Origin: Pseudopyrenochaeta lycopersici
Taxonomy: Eukaryota > Ascomycota > Dothideomycetes > Pleosporales > Pseudopyrenochaetaceae
DNA length: 64,000 bases
Direction of reading: 5' to 3'
Assembly (NCBI GenBank): GCA_003313425.1
Contig: NHZP01000007.1
Location: 434,001-498,000, forward strand
Both the position numbers and the translations under genes were made by a program. How positions within the stretch are numbered: position 1 is the first letter of the stretch; each line of letters opens with the position of its first letter. The notes below the pieces were generated by a model that was not told the origin of the DNA, made no database searches, and saw only the letters and a list, made by a program, of their open reading frames with translations. Positions 46,470 through 59,270 of the stretch are shown in pieces.

Positions 46470-47560
46470 TCACTCTTCTTTGAAGCCAACGTAGTCATTG
46501 CTCATCTTCCAGAGCTGAGCTTCGCTCTCAGGGTCGTACGCCCATTTTTCATAGCCGCGATCAAGCGTTTGGTAACCCTCGGCGACCGGAGGGCTAACTT
46601 GGCAGTCTTCTAAATAACGGCCACCCTTGCCCTCCCACACTTTCGCAGCAGCCGCCCATACCGTCGTCGCAGCACCTTGCTCCACGCTCTTCATAATCAA
46701 ATCCAAACCGGGAAAGTCCTTCCAGGCCGCCACCTGGTCCGGAATATACTCCTGTAGGCCCGTCCAGATTCCACCCGGGTGAAGAGACAACGCATGCAGG
46801 CCTTGGGAGCCGTATTTGCGTTCGATCTCATTGGCGAACCATATGTTTGCTGTTTTGGAATGCGAATATGCGCGGTTTGGTTCGTACTCGCCAGTGAGCA
46901 TGAAGTTCGACAGCTTTGGGGCATTGTAACGGTGAGCTAGTGAAGCTACAGCGACAACACGGCTATTGAACGACGGGGTGGACGAAGAGAGCAGGGCGGG
47001 TTTAAGGAGCTGGAAGAGGAGGAAGTGGGCCAAATGATTTGTGCCAACCTGTGTTTCGAAGCCATCTTCTGTGGTACCTTCAGGGGTGGCCATTACACCT
47101 GCATTGTTGATCAGGATGTTGAGCTTGCCGTCGCTGGCTTTCAGGAATTCCGCGGCAAACTTGCGGACTGATGCAAGTGAATTGAGGTCCAAGAGGAGTA
47201 GGTCGACTTGACCAGGCTCAAGGATGTCGGCAAGCGCTTTCTGGCCTTTGGAAATGTTACGAGCGGTGACGAAAATATGGGCGCCTGTCGCCTTCAGAGC
47301 ACGAGCAGTCTCGATGCCAATACCCGAGGAACAACCAGTAATTAGCACTGTCTTGTCCTTCCATTTACCTATGAAAGGTCAGCATACTCCACTGGGAAGC
47401 CAACTGAGGAGGCCTATGTACCTTCAAGATCGTTATCTTTGATAATCTGGAGAGCAGTGGGACGAGCATCACCGGTACCCGGGAGTTGGTTGTGGGCGGA
47501 GACATAGCGTGTAAATTCAGGGCTGCTATACTCTGCCATATCAAAAGCCGGAGACGACAT
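46470..47560 (-). CDS. Short-chain dehydrogenase/reductase (retinol dehydrogenase/WWOX-like)
   Basis: A Rossmann-fold NAD(P)(H) oxidoreductase acting on an unknown alcohol or carbonyl. Two exons, 47560-47422 and 47368-46470, give 345 residues. About 50 residues precede the fold. Then come the nucleotide-binding VLITGCSSGIG, LDLNSLASVR, the structural LINNAGVMA, the catalytic Ser region VVAVASLAH and the catalytic Tyr/Lys in YSHSK, followed by SLHPGGIWT. All key residues are present. There is no signal or membrane segment. Confidence 0.93.
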
Positions 47561-48086
47561 TTTAAGTGACTCAAGTAATAAGGGTGCTACGATCTGGGAA
47601 GTGCTTGTTCAGGATACTTGACGTGCTTGAAATATGTTGAAGCTCTTGATGCAGGATTGTTTTGAAAAGTTACAAGCACTCATTTAATATACAAAATTGA
47701 AGGCATCACGGAATGGCTTTTGCACAATGAACTATCATTGCTACCCTCGTTCTCCGTAGGCGGGTTGGGTAAACTCCATGTGGAAGCCGGCGATAAGATG
47801 GACAAAGTGCAAAAATATATGGTTTCACACTCCCTTTATTACCAAATTGAGGCACGGACGATTCCCGGAAAGGCTATAAGAATCAAACGCAGCGTGTGTA
47901 TGTAAAACTCCGCGGACCTGGAGTAGAACCGACGAGTGCCTTGGCGGATTTTGAGGCTCGTAAGTCCGCAGTGCTTGGCACGCTAAATATTCTGCCGGGC
48001 CGGAAAGCGCGATTGTGCAGAAAAGTTGCCCACCCACGAAGGAGACTGAGCGCGCCCTACTAATAGAGACATCGACGACCTTCACA
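47561..48086. promoter_or_regulatory. Divergent promoter region, SDR / KRR1
   Basis: 526 bp between diverging starts. No gene and no specific site were recognised. Confidence 0.4.
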
Positions 48087-49174
<1,088 letters not shown>

Positions 49175-49589
49175 AGGGTACTATTATGTGGCTCTACGCT
49201 CGTAAAAGTGTAGCATAGTCGCCGAAAATCGATCCAGAAGCATTGCTTAAGAGCACTCTAGTGTTAGAGATGTGGTCAAGGAAAGAAATAGGTGCGATGC
49301 CTGTGCGTTTACGCCATGGGAGAAACTAGCATTGCAAGGTGTTATCGCTTTTCAAAATTCAAATACCCATTTCACCATTTATCAACCCTTCCGGCACCTC
49401 TTGTGCTTCCTTCAATGATAACTAAGCGTACATCTTGGCGTCCTAATTTTAGCGAATAGTTCGAGACATCTCACGTCTCAGCACCTCAAGCCTTAGCTTC
49501 CAGCGAGATTTCTAGTTCCAATATCCCACGATGTTAATTGAAACCTTTGCTATTGCGCTTCTTCAGTATTTTCTTCAACATTGTTGATA
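49175..49589. other. Intergenic
   Basis: Between KRR1 and the SET-domain gene on the same strand; it holds the latter's promoter. Nothing else was seen. Confidence 0.45.
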
Positions 49590-50992
49590 ATGCCTATTGG
49601 TATATTTTATCTTCTCGCGTTTGTTGCGCCACTCGTTCTGGCCAATAGAGCAAATTCACATGTCCCTTTGGACAGGCAATGTTGGCACCAATATCCGTTG
49701 ACTATAGTCAATCTCTATTCCTCGCCTGACAAGGTACAAGAATATGCATCATTCATCCAAACTTCTACCTTCGATGAGCAATCGAAGATAGTAAAAGAGG
49801 AGGATCACGCGCCATGGTCGTACCCTGTAGCGTGTACCGACGTCCTCCAGAGCATTAACGACAAACTTTGCGTGTACACAGTCTCTTCATTTGGAAATGG
49901 CCGGGGAATATCAATTTTTACAACGCCGAAGGTAGCGGGACAATTCATTTCCCTACCTGCTTTCCAGAACCCGTCAGCCCTGGATTCTCTGGACATCAAC
50001 ACCAACTCTGGCGCTTGGAAAGCTGCTCCCATCCCAGGAAAAGGCATTGGCATGCTAGCTTCAAAGCCATTGAAATTCAAAGACCGCGTGACAGCTTACA
50101 CACCCGCCTTTCTTGCGTATCTGGAAACTGAACTGTCTACACCAGACCGTGAGGCGTGGTGGAGATTGGCCATCGAGCAATTGCCACGAAAAATTAAAAA
50201 GGACTTCTTGAACTTGACATATGTTTTTGGTGATGAGCGTGTAAGGGTACAAGATATTGTCAAGGCAAACACATTCCAGGTGAATATTGAGGGTGTAAAT
50301 CATCTCGCAGTGTTTCCAGAGACGAGTCGATTGAACCATGCTTGTAACCCGAAGTAAGTTCATTCAATGCTTGGGGCTATTAGCCGATATAAAGAGGTGA
50401 GAGATTGAATAGAGTAGAGCTAACGGCCGAACAGTGCACAATATGTTATCGACACCGAACTCCTCACCCACACTGTGCACGCCACGCGTCCCATCGCTAA
50501 GGGTGAAGAAATTACAATTGCTTGTACGACTCCCGCTCATTCCAGTAATTTCAAAACTGACGACAATCAGATACGTCGCCCCTCGAACCCACCTCACTTC
50601 GCCAGCAGCACCTCCAACAAGGGTTCCACTTCACATGCACCTGCCAACGCTGTAGGGAGTCCTCCTACTCGGACCTCATTCTTGATGCCATCGGTAATCT
50701 GCAGAATCAACTCAACGACTGGACATCTCCTTCTACCGACTCAACTGAGCTGGCCGAACAGATTATGGAAATGCATCGCGACGAGGGGCTGGAAGGCTTT
50801 ATGGACATTGCGTATGGCTTCGCTGCACTAGCCTACAACGCTGCCGGTAAGACCAAGGAGGCCGTACATTTTGCGGACAAGGCAAAGGAAGCGATCTTGA
50901 TGAAAGATGGAAAATGGGCCCCAAATCTTCAAATATGGGATGCGGTTCTCGCGGACCCGAAGAAACATTGGAGTTACCGTCGCCGGGTCTGA
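49590..50992 (+). CDS. SET-domain protein with N-terminal signal-like sequence
   Basis: Three exons, 49590-50353, 50435-50523 and 50571-50992, sum in frame to 424 residues. The second intron (47 bp, GTACGA..CAG) restores a clean family sequence: EITIAYTSPLEPTSLRQQHL followed by the post-SET CTCQRC. The SET core includes GKGIGMLASKPLKFKD and SRLNHACNPNAQYV; the Asn-His pair forms the cofactor pocket. A C-terminal helical, TPR-like tail follows (AALAYNAAGKTKEAVHFADKA). The start ATG at 49590 opens with MPIGIFYLLAFVAPLVLANR, which reads as a signal peptide or anchor and is unusual for a nuclear histone methyltransferase. The substrate may be non-histone. The methyltransferase call is from the domain only. 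Confidence 0.88.
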
Positions 50993-51867
50993 ATTGAAGT
51001 TGTGTGAAAGAGATCCTAGGACAGAGACAAGGTGCACAGTCAACCTTGCTCCGTTAATTGAACACCCAACAAATGTCGTTGTTTTTAAAATAAGGCCATG
51101 CTCAGATTGGGTCCTGTAAACCTTTAGTACACTTTTCAATCGCTAAACAGCCGTTACAAACACCCGCAAGTCGTCCAGCCACACAAAAGCGTCTACACGG
51201 GAAGCTCCATTAGCACATAGCATGAGGCCTGAGGCCGTCAGTCAATTTGCCACTTCACAAGAGATGAATTCATATTGCGTTTCAGCGTTACTTAAGCAGG
51301 GGCAGGGTACTGGTGAACAGTAGATACGCAGGTAACGACTGGCAAATCACTAATGTTATATAATTCGATCTTTGCATTTCTTTTCCTTTGCCCTTAGAGA
51401 CAGTTTTAGGACTGCTTTTTTGCTCCTTGGAAAGCTAAGATTTCACACTACGTCCTCTATTATTACCATGCTACACTAATAAGACGTCTTCTGTATTGAA
51501 TGCTGCGGATTATTTAGCTTTTCAACTAATTACCTAACGTAAGAACTTATTCTCAAAATCCTCATGGTTGCATGTATTGGTATTGTTGACCATTTTCACA
51601 TAAAGCCTGACGACAGATATTCCTATCAGTCCGAACAGAACAACAGATAAACGGAAAGGAGTACCCTCCTTTACAATAAGTCTAGGTGGCACTATGATAT
51701 GGCCATGATGCAGATTATATTAAGAAGAAGCAGCAGCTGAGGGTAGAAATATTGTAATATTCGACGCTAGTGTTCATTGTATGTAAATGTGGGAATCAGA
51801 TGACGCTGCTGGCTGAGACAGTGGGATCTTCGCCCTCGGGGTAAATTTGGCTTTGCATGGTCGACTT
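50993..51867. other. Intergenic, convergent 3' ends
   Basis: A T-rich stretch between the SET-domain and ORC6 3' ends. No gene was seen. Confidence 0.5.
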
Positions 51868-53003
51868 TCAACTTGCCTCAATCTCCTGCACCCGAGCCAT
51901 GATCTTCGTCTTCCACTTCTTGTAATCCTCCTGCTGCCGCTCGCCAAGGTAGTCAGTAGCGTCCTGCATCATAGTACCCAGGCCAATATAATCGCTTCCG
52001 CCAACTCTGAGCCCCTTCTTCATTCCCGATATAGGACGAGAGTCACTGCCTGTCATTTCCACGCCCTCCATTTCACCGTCGTCAACTTGAGGTGTCACAT
52101 TCAAAAACCAATCCATCTGCAGCCAACCCTCCTCCTGTGCCGTAGGCATCATTTGCTCAGTTTCGAGCGAGAGCTCTTCATAGTTGATATCTTGCCCGAC
52201 TGGCAACTTCAACAGTGTAGTGACCGCTGTTTCTCGCCACCCATTATATTGCTCTGGTGAGACGTCCACATCTTTCATCCGTGCAAAAACATACAGGAAT
52301 ATTACAGCTATCAGGCTGAGTATACGAGTGTCAGTGACATTGGCTGCGGATACTTGTGCCGCTGTTGCAGCTCGTCGCGGCCGTTTGCTCGGCGAGTCAG
52401 CGACTGCAGCAGACATACGGACCAACAGAGGGAGAATAGATTCGACCCCTGTGTATATATGTGGCGCAGCAGTGGGGTATTCAAATGCCTTCACCAGAGA
52501 TCGTATGGTGGACATGGCCCACTCTGGGGGGTCTTCTGCCTTCTCATCACCTTTCCTGGCGCTCCGTGGTGTCTTTCTCCCGCTCAGCGGAGTCTTTGGC
52601 GTATTTTGTGTGGATAAAGGCGCCGAAGCTGCTGATTTTCGGGGTGTATGGGGTTCTCGAGCAGTGGTTGGGACAGGTAACGCACTGCTGAGGTAGTTGT
52701 ACAGCTTCTTATAAATTCGCGGAGGACATGGGGGCCGAGGCGCAATTGTGGGTAGATTGAGACGCTTTTTCAGTCTATCAAAATCAGCATTTAAGTATCA
52801 TGCAAAAACGAGAGTACGCACCTTTCGCATGCCAATTGAGCACAGGCATACGGTCGAGCTATCTCTTCGTCAGGCTTCAAATGAGCAACGCTTCGCGAGC
52901 GCGTCAGCAAAGAGAGAGCCAATTCCACCAACTCGGGCGGCAGAGGACCGTTAAGCGTCGGAACCAGCCCAGTGAGAGACTGCTCAATATTTGCCCTGCT
53001 CAT
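51868..53003 (-). CDS. ORC6: Origin recognition complex subunit 6
   Basis: The smallest ORC subunit, which helps load MCM helicase at replication origins in the nucleus. Two exons, 53003-52822 and 52774-51868, sum in frame to 362 residues. The N-terminal cyclin-box-like fold is recognisable by LPPELVELALSLL, ARPYACAQLACERLKKRLNLP and RIYKKLYNYLSSALP. A linker then carries several S/T-P-x-K/R sites (HTPRKS, NTPKTP, RKTPRSARK), likely CDK targets. The second folded region begins STIRSLVKAFEYP, and the C-terminal helix ends KTKIMARVQEI. Length and order match fungal Orc6. Confidence 0.92.
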
Positions 53004-55100
53004 CGTGATGTGTGCGCTTAAAAATTATCGTGATATAGGGAATTTCGAGATGCCATGTCCATGTCTTAGCGCGTCTGATTGTGCCTGCTGCTTCACGTGG
53101 TCACGTGAACACTACTCAGCTTGGACCAAACCAAACGATTTTCACTTTGCTGTTTTCGTACTTCATATTGACCGCGATTTGAAGTCAACTGTTTTCTTAG
53201 TATACACCCTATAAATCGGCTCTAAGGAGCCTAAATAGTTTAAGAGATTGATACTACCGTCGTACATACACCAAAGCCCGCACCGCCCGTCAAACATTGT
53301 GCACATACTGCATGCAGCCAAAACCGGAATCCTACCAACCAATGGCCAAAAGGTACGGCTTTTGATGCAATCAGAGCCATAGGTATTATTCTCCGCCTTG
53401 TATCTCGCTATGCCCACTCAGAGGCGTTTCCGTCCAGATATGAATACTCAGTCTTGCTCATGACGAGACTTAGGATCCTCCAATCACTGCCCGGACGACG
53501 TTAAGTACGGCTCGATCTTATTGCATCTGAACGCATTCTGACAGGTAAAGGGCGCTGGCCGAAGTTATTGTTGATGACATTCTCGAACTGATCATTCTAA
53601 TGAGCATGCACGAGGTCTCTCATGAGCGACATCGTAATATTTATGCAAGTAAATGATAGTACCAACCCAAATGAAATGAACATCAGGGTCTCTAAATTAT
53701 GCTCCACTTCATAGCAGCCGGAACTGCGAGACAAGCCATAGGCTAATTCCTAATTGCGCAGTCGATAAAATGGTGTGCGGCACAGCACCCGATCACCCGG
53801 AGCTGGACCAAAAGGACTCCTCCCTGCTTAAATAAGACAGCTGAATTCAGGACATGTTATCATCTCGGAAAGTGCTTGCCATGATTGATTCCTTTAATGA
53901 CACACGCACGCAGCTCGAAGGCAAAACTGATACAAATTGACCTTTCCACATTTCTGACTTATGCACGCATCTCTACAACTGAAAGGCTCTATTCCACCTT
54001 CAAAGATATTTCCGAGATTTAGATTCGATACTCAAGTAAATGGCCTATGGCAAAAGCTATTTCCAGTGCACGCAGCAATATTTCCTGCAGACTCGCTTCA
54101 ACGTGGAACATAGCACCAGTACCAGAAAAGGCGTTTCCCTAGTTTGCACGCTGCGTTAATGTCGTTAACGAGCCGCTGATGATCAAACTAGCCTCAGTTA
54201 CAAAATTATTGGGCTTAAATTCGGTTTCTAGATCAAGGAGATGGTGTATCGCTCTTCGAGTATTCTAAAGATCCGATACAGAGCTTAAAATTATATGTGG
54301 GTGATCCAGAGTATGCGCCTCACAAATAATGATTGCAAAGCAATACTTCAATATCGACTTTCTCTAGCTATATTGTGTGACGTCTAAGCAGACTATTCTC
54401 TAATCTTGTCGTCATACGGTTACAGTCACACCTCCTACATTACTCACCGCCATCGTCGCCCAGTGAACCTCTCAACCGTTCTAAGGCAGAATAGCAAACT
54501 GCGCTAATGCCACACTGTGGGCAACATCCTCCACGCCATGTAGCCTCTGCTAACGTCTCAGATACATTCAATCGTAGTACCAAAGTATCGCCATCAAGCG
54601 GTCAAGGCCTTAATATCTGCAAACACGTCAACGTGGCTTGACCAAAGTCCCTCTACTTCGATTCAAAGGGCCATCATCGTAATTGATAGGATACAGCAGT
54701 CAGCCCATCAGTCACAATGGCGAAAGCGATATCGAAACAGCTAAATGGTACCACTCCTGATGTCCGAAATAAGTAAATAAGGAAACACGAAAGCCACGCT
54801 AAAGTCGGGATCCTACATTTTGACAGCTCGTGTGCAGCTGACGACTATCTTCGATCAAGAGCTCGCGACGACTTATAGGAGGTATTTAAACTTCACAGTG
54901 TCCCCTAGATTTCCTATTGATACACTAAATTTACCACTCCGTGCGGCTTTGTGCCTGTTGTGACACTGCTCTCGAAGAGTCTTGCGATAAACCCGCTCCA
55001 GGAGTTGCCCTCAACTCAACACAGCCACCTCACTCTCAGTAATACGGTTGACACTAGGCTTTAGTCTCAAGCCTGGTTTCTTTTCCCGTCATCGCCCATA
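53004..55100. other. Gene-poor 2.1-kb region
   Basis: No open frame here has a recognisable domain or a consistent exon pattern. The left end holds the ORC6 promoter. The right end has a TATA-like tatttaaa near 54883, upstream of the first secreted-protein gene. Confidence 0.45.
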
Positions 55101-55555
55101 ATGCTGCTCATTAAGTTCGCCATTACCTTCCTAGCTACCTTTCCTTCGACGCTTTCGGCTCCATTTATCGTCCAAGATCCTTATCACAATTGCGGTTATG
55201 TCCTCACAAAGCCCGATGCGAACGTCCACGCCAGTCTGTCTGCTTTCGACACCTGCACACCTTTTTTCTATAACTTAACGAGCGAAGACTATCAAGACGC
55301 ATATGCATATAAGCTCATTGGCGGATGTAAATGCGGGTTTTATGCGTAAGTCGTCAGACCAAAGTACCATTTTTCCAATTCATTCGAATTAAATGAATAC
55401 TAACATGGCTTCTAATATTCTTTAGGGGGGCGGAAGAGTGCGAGACACATGCGAATAACGGACCGTTCCTTGATGGTCCGACGAAGGGAGAATATTGGGA
55501 AACAGTAGATTTTGCAGAGCCAAAACCGAAGTGGTACAATTGCCTCCAAATTTAA
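55101..55555 (+). CDS. Small secreted cysteine-rich protein, CxC-aromatic family, member 1
   Basis: Two exons, 55101-55345 and 55426-55555, encode 124 residues. A signal peptide (MLLIKFAITFLATFPSTLSA) precedes a single module with six cysteines. The module begins NCGYVLT, continues with DTCTPFF, then GGCKCGFYAG and GPTKGEYW, and ends KWYNCLQI. The intron is phase 2 and falls immediately after the CKCGFY segment. The same order (CGYVxT, GCxCxF[YF], GPTxG, YxC) occurs in the second module of the gene at 58454, and the related CTP and CWCGLW in the gene at 56625. I know of no name for the family. A secreted effector-like role is an inference from size, signal and cysteines. Confidence 0.78.
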
Positions 55556-56624
55556 GAAGACCTTTGGGCACAAGTATTGTCCATCAATAACATTTGGGCT
55601 TAGAGAAATTCACGGAATTTCCTTTGTAAGTATGGACATGAGAGCATGGTCATGGCCTGGGTAGTTTTGCTTTTGCTTCCTCGAGGCGCCACATCTGACT
55701 AGCTACCGAAGTAGATATGCAATAGCTTGCTTTCTCTTTCCCCATCTGCAACTTCAACCTCTCCAACAACATTATTTCCTAGATATATTTTGTGGTGGAC
55801 GTGAGAACGAAGCGTCGTGGGTAATCCTCATTTTGTTCTAGTGGTTGAAATTGAGCGAGAATTGGGGCCAGCGTACCTAGAGCAACCATACCTACTTTGT
55901 CGCTACGTCAAATGCGTAATTGACTTTGCGGCATCTTTGTTCTATGGCTCAAATCACTCTTGAAAGTCTTCAGTGTAGTTTTTTTAGCGGTTCTCAGTAC
56001 GATGACCACAGAATCAAGTCTCACAGCACGCATAATAAGGACTGTCGACGATACCATCACACTCAAATGCCTGATGATACACAATTTATTGTATTAAAGT
56101 CTTGACACCTAAATTCTCCTGTCCAAATCTCAATTTTTCATGTGCGAGTTTTCTTGACGGGGATAGGCTCAATGATAAGTACGACTGTTGTACAATAAGT
56201 TTCGCGAAACCATCTATCGTGCGTTCCAATTCGTCCACCGCTGACCTGTAAGCATTCATTGATGCATTATGCGAACAATAATCAAGAGGGGAATCAAGCT
56301 GGTCGCGTGAGCCCATGGTATCCCAATTGAGTCGCATTGAAAGACCATGTTTCAGGGGACCGTGTCCTAGGGCACACCTAACTGGTTGATTGGCTGACTG
56401 CATAACTACGCCTCCCGCCCGCGAACCGGGTAAAGCGAAACATTTGACCACTCGTACATACACGGTGATTCCCATGGAGGTGAGCTGATGTAACGGCTAT
56501 GCCCAATTCTTGACCCCTGTCACGATGTTCATAAAGGTAGTCCCACCCAACTGCTCCTTCGCTTCTCTCTACTCATCTACCTAAGAATCTCTATCGGGAT
56601 TTCGTCATTTAATTGAGTATAGTC
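55556..56624. other. Intergenic between secreted-protein genes
   Basis: 3' flank of member 1 and promoter of member 2. The frames at 55920-56105 and 56086-56475 have no signal peptide or motif and are not called. Confidence 0.45.
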
Positions 56625-57208
56625 ATGCATTCTCTAGCGTTCCTCTCCGTCTTACTCGTTGCGCTGCTCCCCATTACTACCGCGCATGAAGACTCTGTTC
56701 ATATAGGCAACGCGCGGACACTCCAATATCCTCCAACAGTGCGTCCACGAGGCATACTCGTGAATGTCTTCCCGCGTGGCTCGAATACCCTAGGAATATC
56801 TCCTGCTTCTTCGGAGAATGTCATCAAGAGAGCTTCCGAATCTACTATTTCTGCCGATCAGTGCCACGAAAAGGACAAGAATATATGTGCTGAGTTCATT
56901 ATCGGAACGAACACAGTCAATCAACAGATACGCTTGAATGATAATGGGTGCACGCCAATCCGAAATTCCGCTGATATTACAGCAATAACTGTCTTCGATT
57001 GCTGGTGCGGCCTCTGGAAGTAAGTTTTGATCTTGGTAAAGAGATAAAATATGTGCTTATTTCATGTAGCGCTGCTAGCGACACAGCTTGCAACAATGGG
57101 GATGACGAAAGGGTGGATCAGTTTAACAGTTGTGCAGGACTAAATACACGCAAGGAGCGGGGATGGAAGTGGACTCCAACTCATGTCAGCTGCTTCAGGC
57201 TGACGTAG
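56625..57208 (+). CDS. Small secreted cysteine-rich protein, CxC-aromatic family, member 2 (divergent)
   Basis: Two exons, 56625-57019 and 57070-57208, give 177 residues. The ATG at 56625 begins MHSLAFLSVLLVALLPITTA, a signal peptide. A pro-region ends in VIKR, a Kex2-type dibasic site. The mature part that follows has eight cysteines (DQCHEK, NICAEF, NGCTPI, DCWCGLW, TACNN, NSCAG, VSCF). The phase-2 intron comes right after DCWCGLW, the same place and phase as in its neighbours. Similarity beyond CTP, the C-x-C-aromatic motif and the intron is weak, so family membership is likely but not certain. Confidence 0.72.
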
Positions 57209-58453
57209 AGAAGCCAGATTATAGCCTATAGGAATATTTCGTGATGGGCTTTGTTCAAAAACCTTAAATACATCATGTTGCAATGCAATAGCACATTCCT
57301 TGCGCCCAATTCGCTCTTCAAAGCAGGAATTCAAGCTTAGCGGTGCACGCTGCAGGCTTGTCAAGTTATTGTATTTTATGAAGCAACCCATATGAAGTGT
57401 TCCTACTGAATAAACATCAAAAGAGCCTTGCAAACTTTGCATAGGCTATTTTCTAACCTTGTGGGAGCAAGTGTCACAACCTAATTTGAGAAGTGAATGC
57501 TGGGCGGCTTCAAATATCCGAACCTTGAGCAATTCAAAAAAGAACAAATCCTTTTTGATTCGTATCTTAGAGATACTGTCGCTCTTTGCGGCATTTAATT
57601 CAAAGGGATATTACTTGGACTGAGCTTCATTCCTACCGAGTACCTAAATAACGGGCTGCATATGACTGGTATAGCACATTGTGGGACGAAGTCGGAGTCA
57701 TCTACCTCACAAAGGACCCAAGCGTGAACACTGACCTGACCTGGCTTCCGTGGAATGATAAATACCACAAGCCAGATGCAACAGGGTGTTCTTTGTTCTT
57801 ATCACACGGTATGTGCTGCACACAATATCAATTATTATGTTATTATACTTGGACAGGTAGTATCGCGACTTGCGCACGGTTTCCCAATTTCGCCTCTCTC
57901 CTACGCAAAAGCAACGCTTTGGTAACATTTTGACGCGAAGGATTGACTTCGCTTTCTCGATGTCGGGAAATTGGCTCTTGCTATTGAATTTGTCATTTTC
58001 CTTTCAGTGCCAGAAAGCCATACCCAAACTAAATGCCACAGCGGTTGGTAAGGTTTGTTTAGTTAAAGAGCAAGCCAAAGTCATATAGATCAATACTGCC
58101 ATTTGCAAGGAAAAAACGCATGAGATATAGTCTAGCTAATATGAGGCAGTTTCCTTTTGTTCTTGATAACGTCCTTACCAATCAAGCTGGCATGTGTTAC
58201 AAAGGTTATGACTGGTATTGATAGTTATGGTGCTACAATGACAGCAACAAACAATCTACACAGTCGATAGTGTATATTAAGGTTAGCGGTGAAGAATTGG
58301 AGGTGAATGGCTAGATAAGCATATCATACGCGAGGTTGCACCGTCCCCTTTAAAAACACTATCCTCTCCACAGAAGTTTTTCCTGACCTCCATCTTTCTC
58401 ACAAGACACTTCATCTACATTCTCTACTAGACCAACCGCGAACTTATATCATC
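57209..58453. other. Intergenic between secreted-protein genes
   Basis: No convincing gene. The frame at 57679-57933 lacks a signal peptide. A TATA-like tttaaaaa lies near 58351, about 100 bp upstream of member 3. Confidence 0.45.
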
Positions 58454-59270
58454 ATGCGGTTCTTAACTCTCCTTATGGGCGCCTACACCGTGGCCTCGCC
58501 TATTCTTCCCACTACTCCGGACCCATCTGTGGAGCTCGGCCACGGCCAGCCTGGCAATGTCATTGACAACGCTGGAAGGGCCTATATGCTTCAGGACACT
58601 GGGAAAAACAACATTCGCATCATTGCCGATAAGGTTAATGGTGAGTTCGTGCGGCCGGTCGGCTACCATGTCGAGCAAGACCATATCTGCAAATTCTACA
58701 GGTAAAGATTATAAATGCCCGTATTTATGAGCAACCGCGCTAATGAGATATGAAAGCGAGGCCACACGTGGTATTGGCTATCCTATCGGCGAGTTCACCG
58801 GCCCCGTGGACGGCAGTTTCGGTCAACACTGGGCTGCCTTCTATGAGTGCTGGGATATTGACCGTTCCAATTCCGCGGATGAGACCGTTCTCGAGGCATC
58901 TGTAGCCCCCTTGAAGCGACGGACTTCAGATCTTGGAAATTTGGAGATCATTCCGTGTGGGTACGTCAAGACTTCGAGCGGTGGTCAATACTCCCTCAAT
59001 GAGTCTGGCAAAGGTCATATGGTGAACTTCGCTCTCAACGGCGATCCATACACGCCAGTTTTCTACCACGTCTCAAGAGGCTGCGACTGTGACTTCTTCA
59101 GGTGAGTCACCTTAATGGGGTTAGAATACACGCGCAATACCACACTAACAGTCCACAGCGCCCGAAACGCCCGCGGTGGAGCTGAACTCATCACGGAAGC
59201 GAAAGGACCTACCGAGGGTCACTTCAGCAGCCCTCCGGCTTCTCGATACCAATGCTGGATTCATGTTTGA
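58454..59270 (+). CDS. Small secreted protein, CxC-aromatic family, member 3 (two modules)
   Basis: Three exons, 58454-58701, 58757-59101 and 59159-59270, sum in frame to 234 residues. After a signal peptide (MRFLTLLMGAYTVAS) come two tandem copies of the module. Module 1 has GYHVEQDHICKFYS, FTGPVDGSFG and FYECWDI. Module 2 has PCGYVKTSS, FYHVSRGCDCDFFS, KGPTEGHFS and RYQCWIHV. Between them is PLKRRTS, a dibasic Kex2-type site that could release the modules separately. Each module is interrupted by a phase-2 intron right after the C-x-F-[YF] segment, so the duplication included the intron. Module 1 has lost the first Cys of C-x-C and the CGY Cys. Confidence 0.8.

Noticed and set aside
50524..50831. 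Apparent loss of the post-SET domain by frameshift
   Set aside because: A 47-bp intron at 50524-50570 restores AYTSPLEP..CTCQRC in frame, so the gene is intact.
53281..53300. A stretch resembling the 3' end of small-subunit rRNA (caccgcccgtcaaac)
   Set aside because: The match is short and the flanks do not resemble rRNA; taken as chance.
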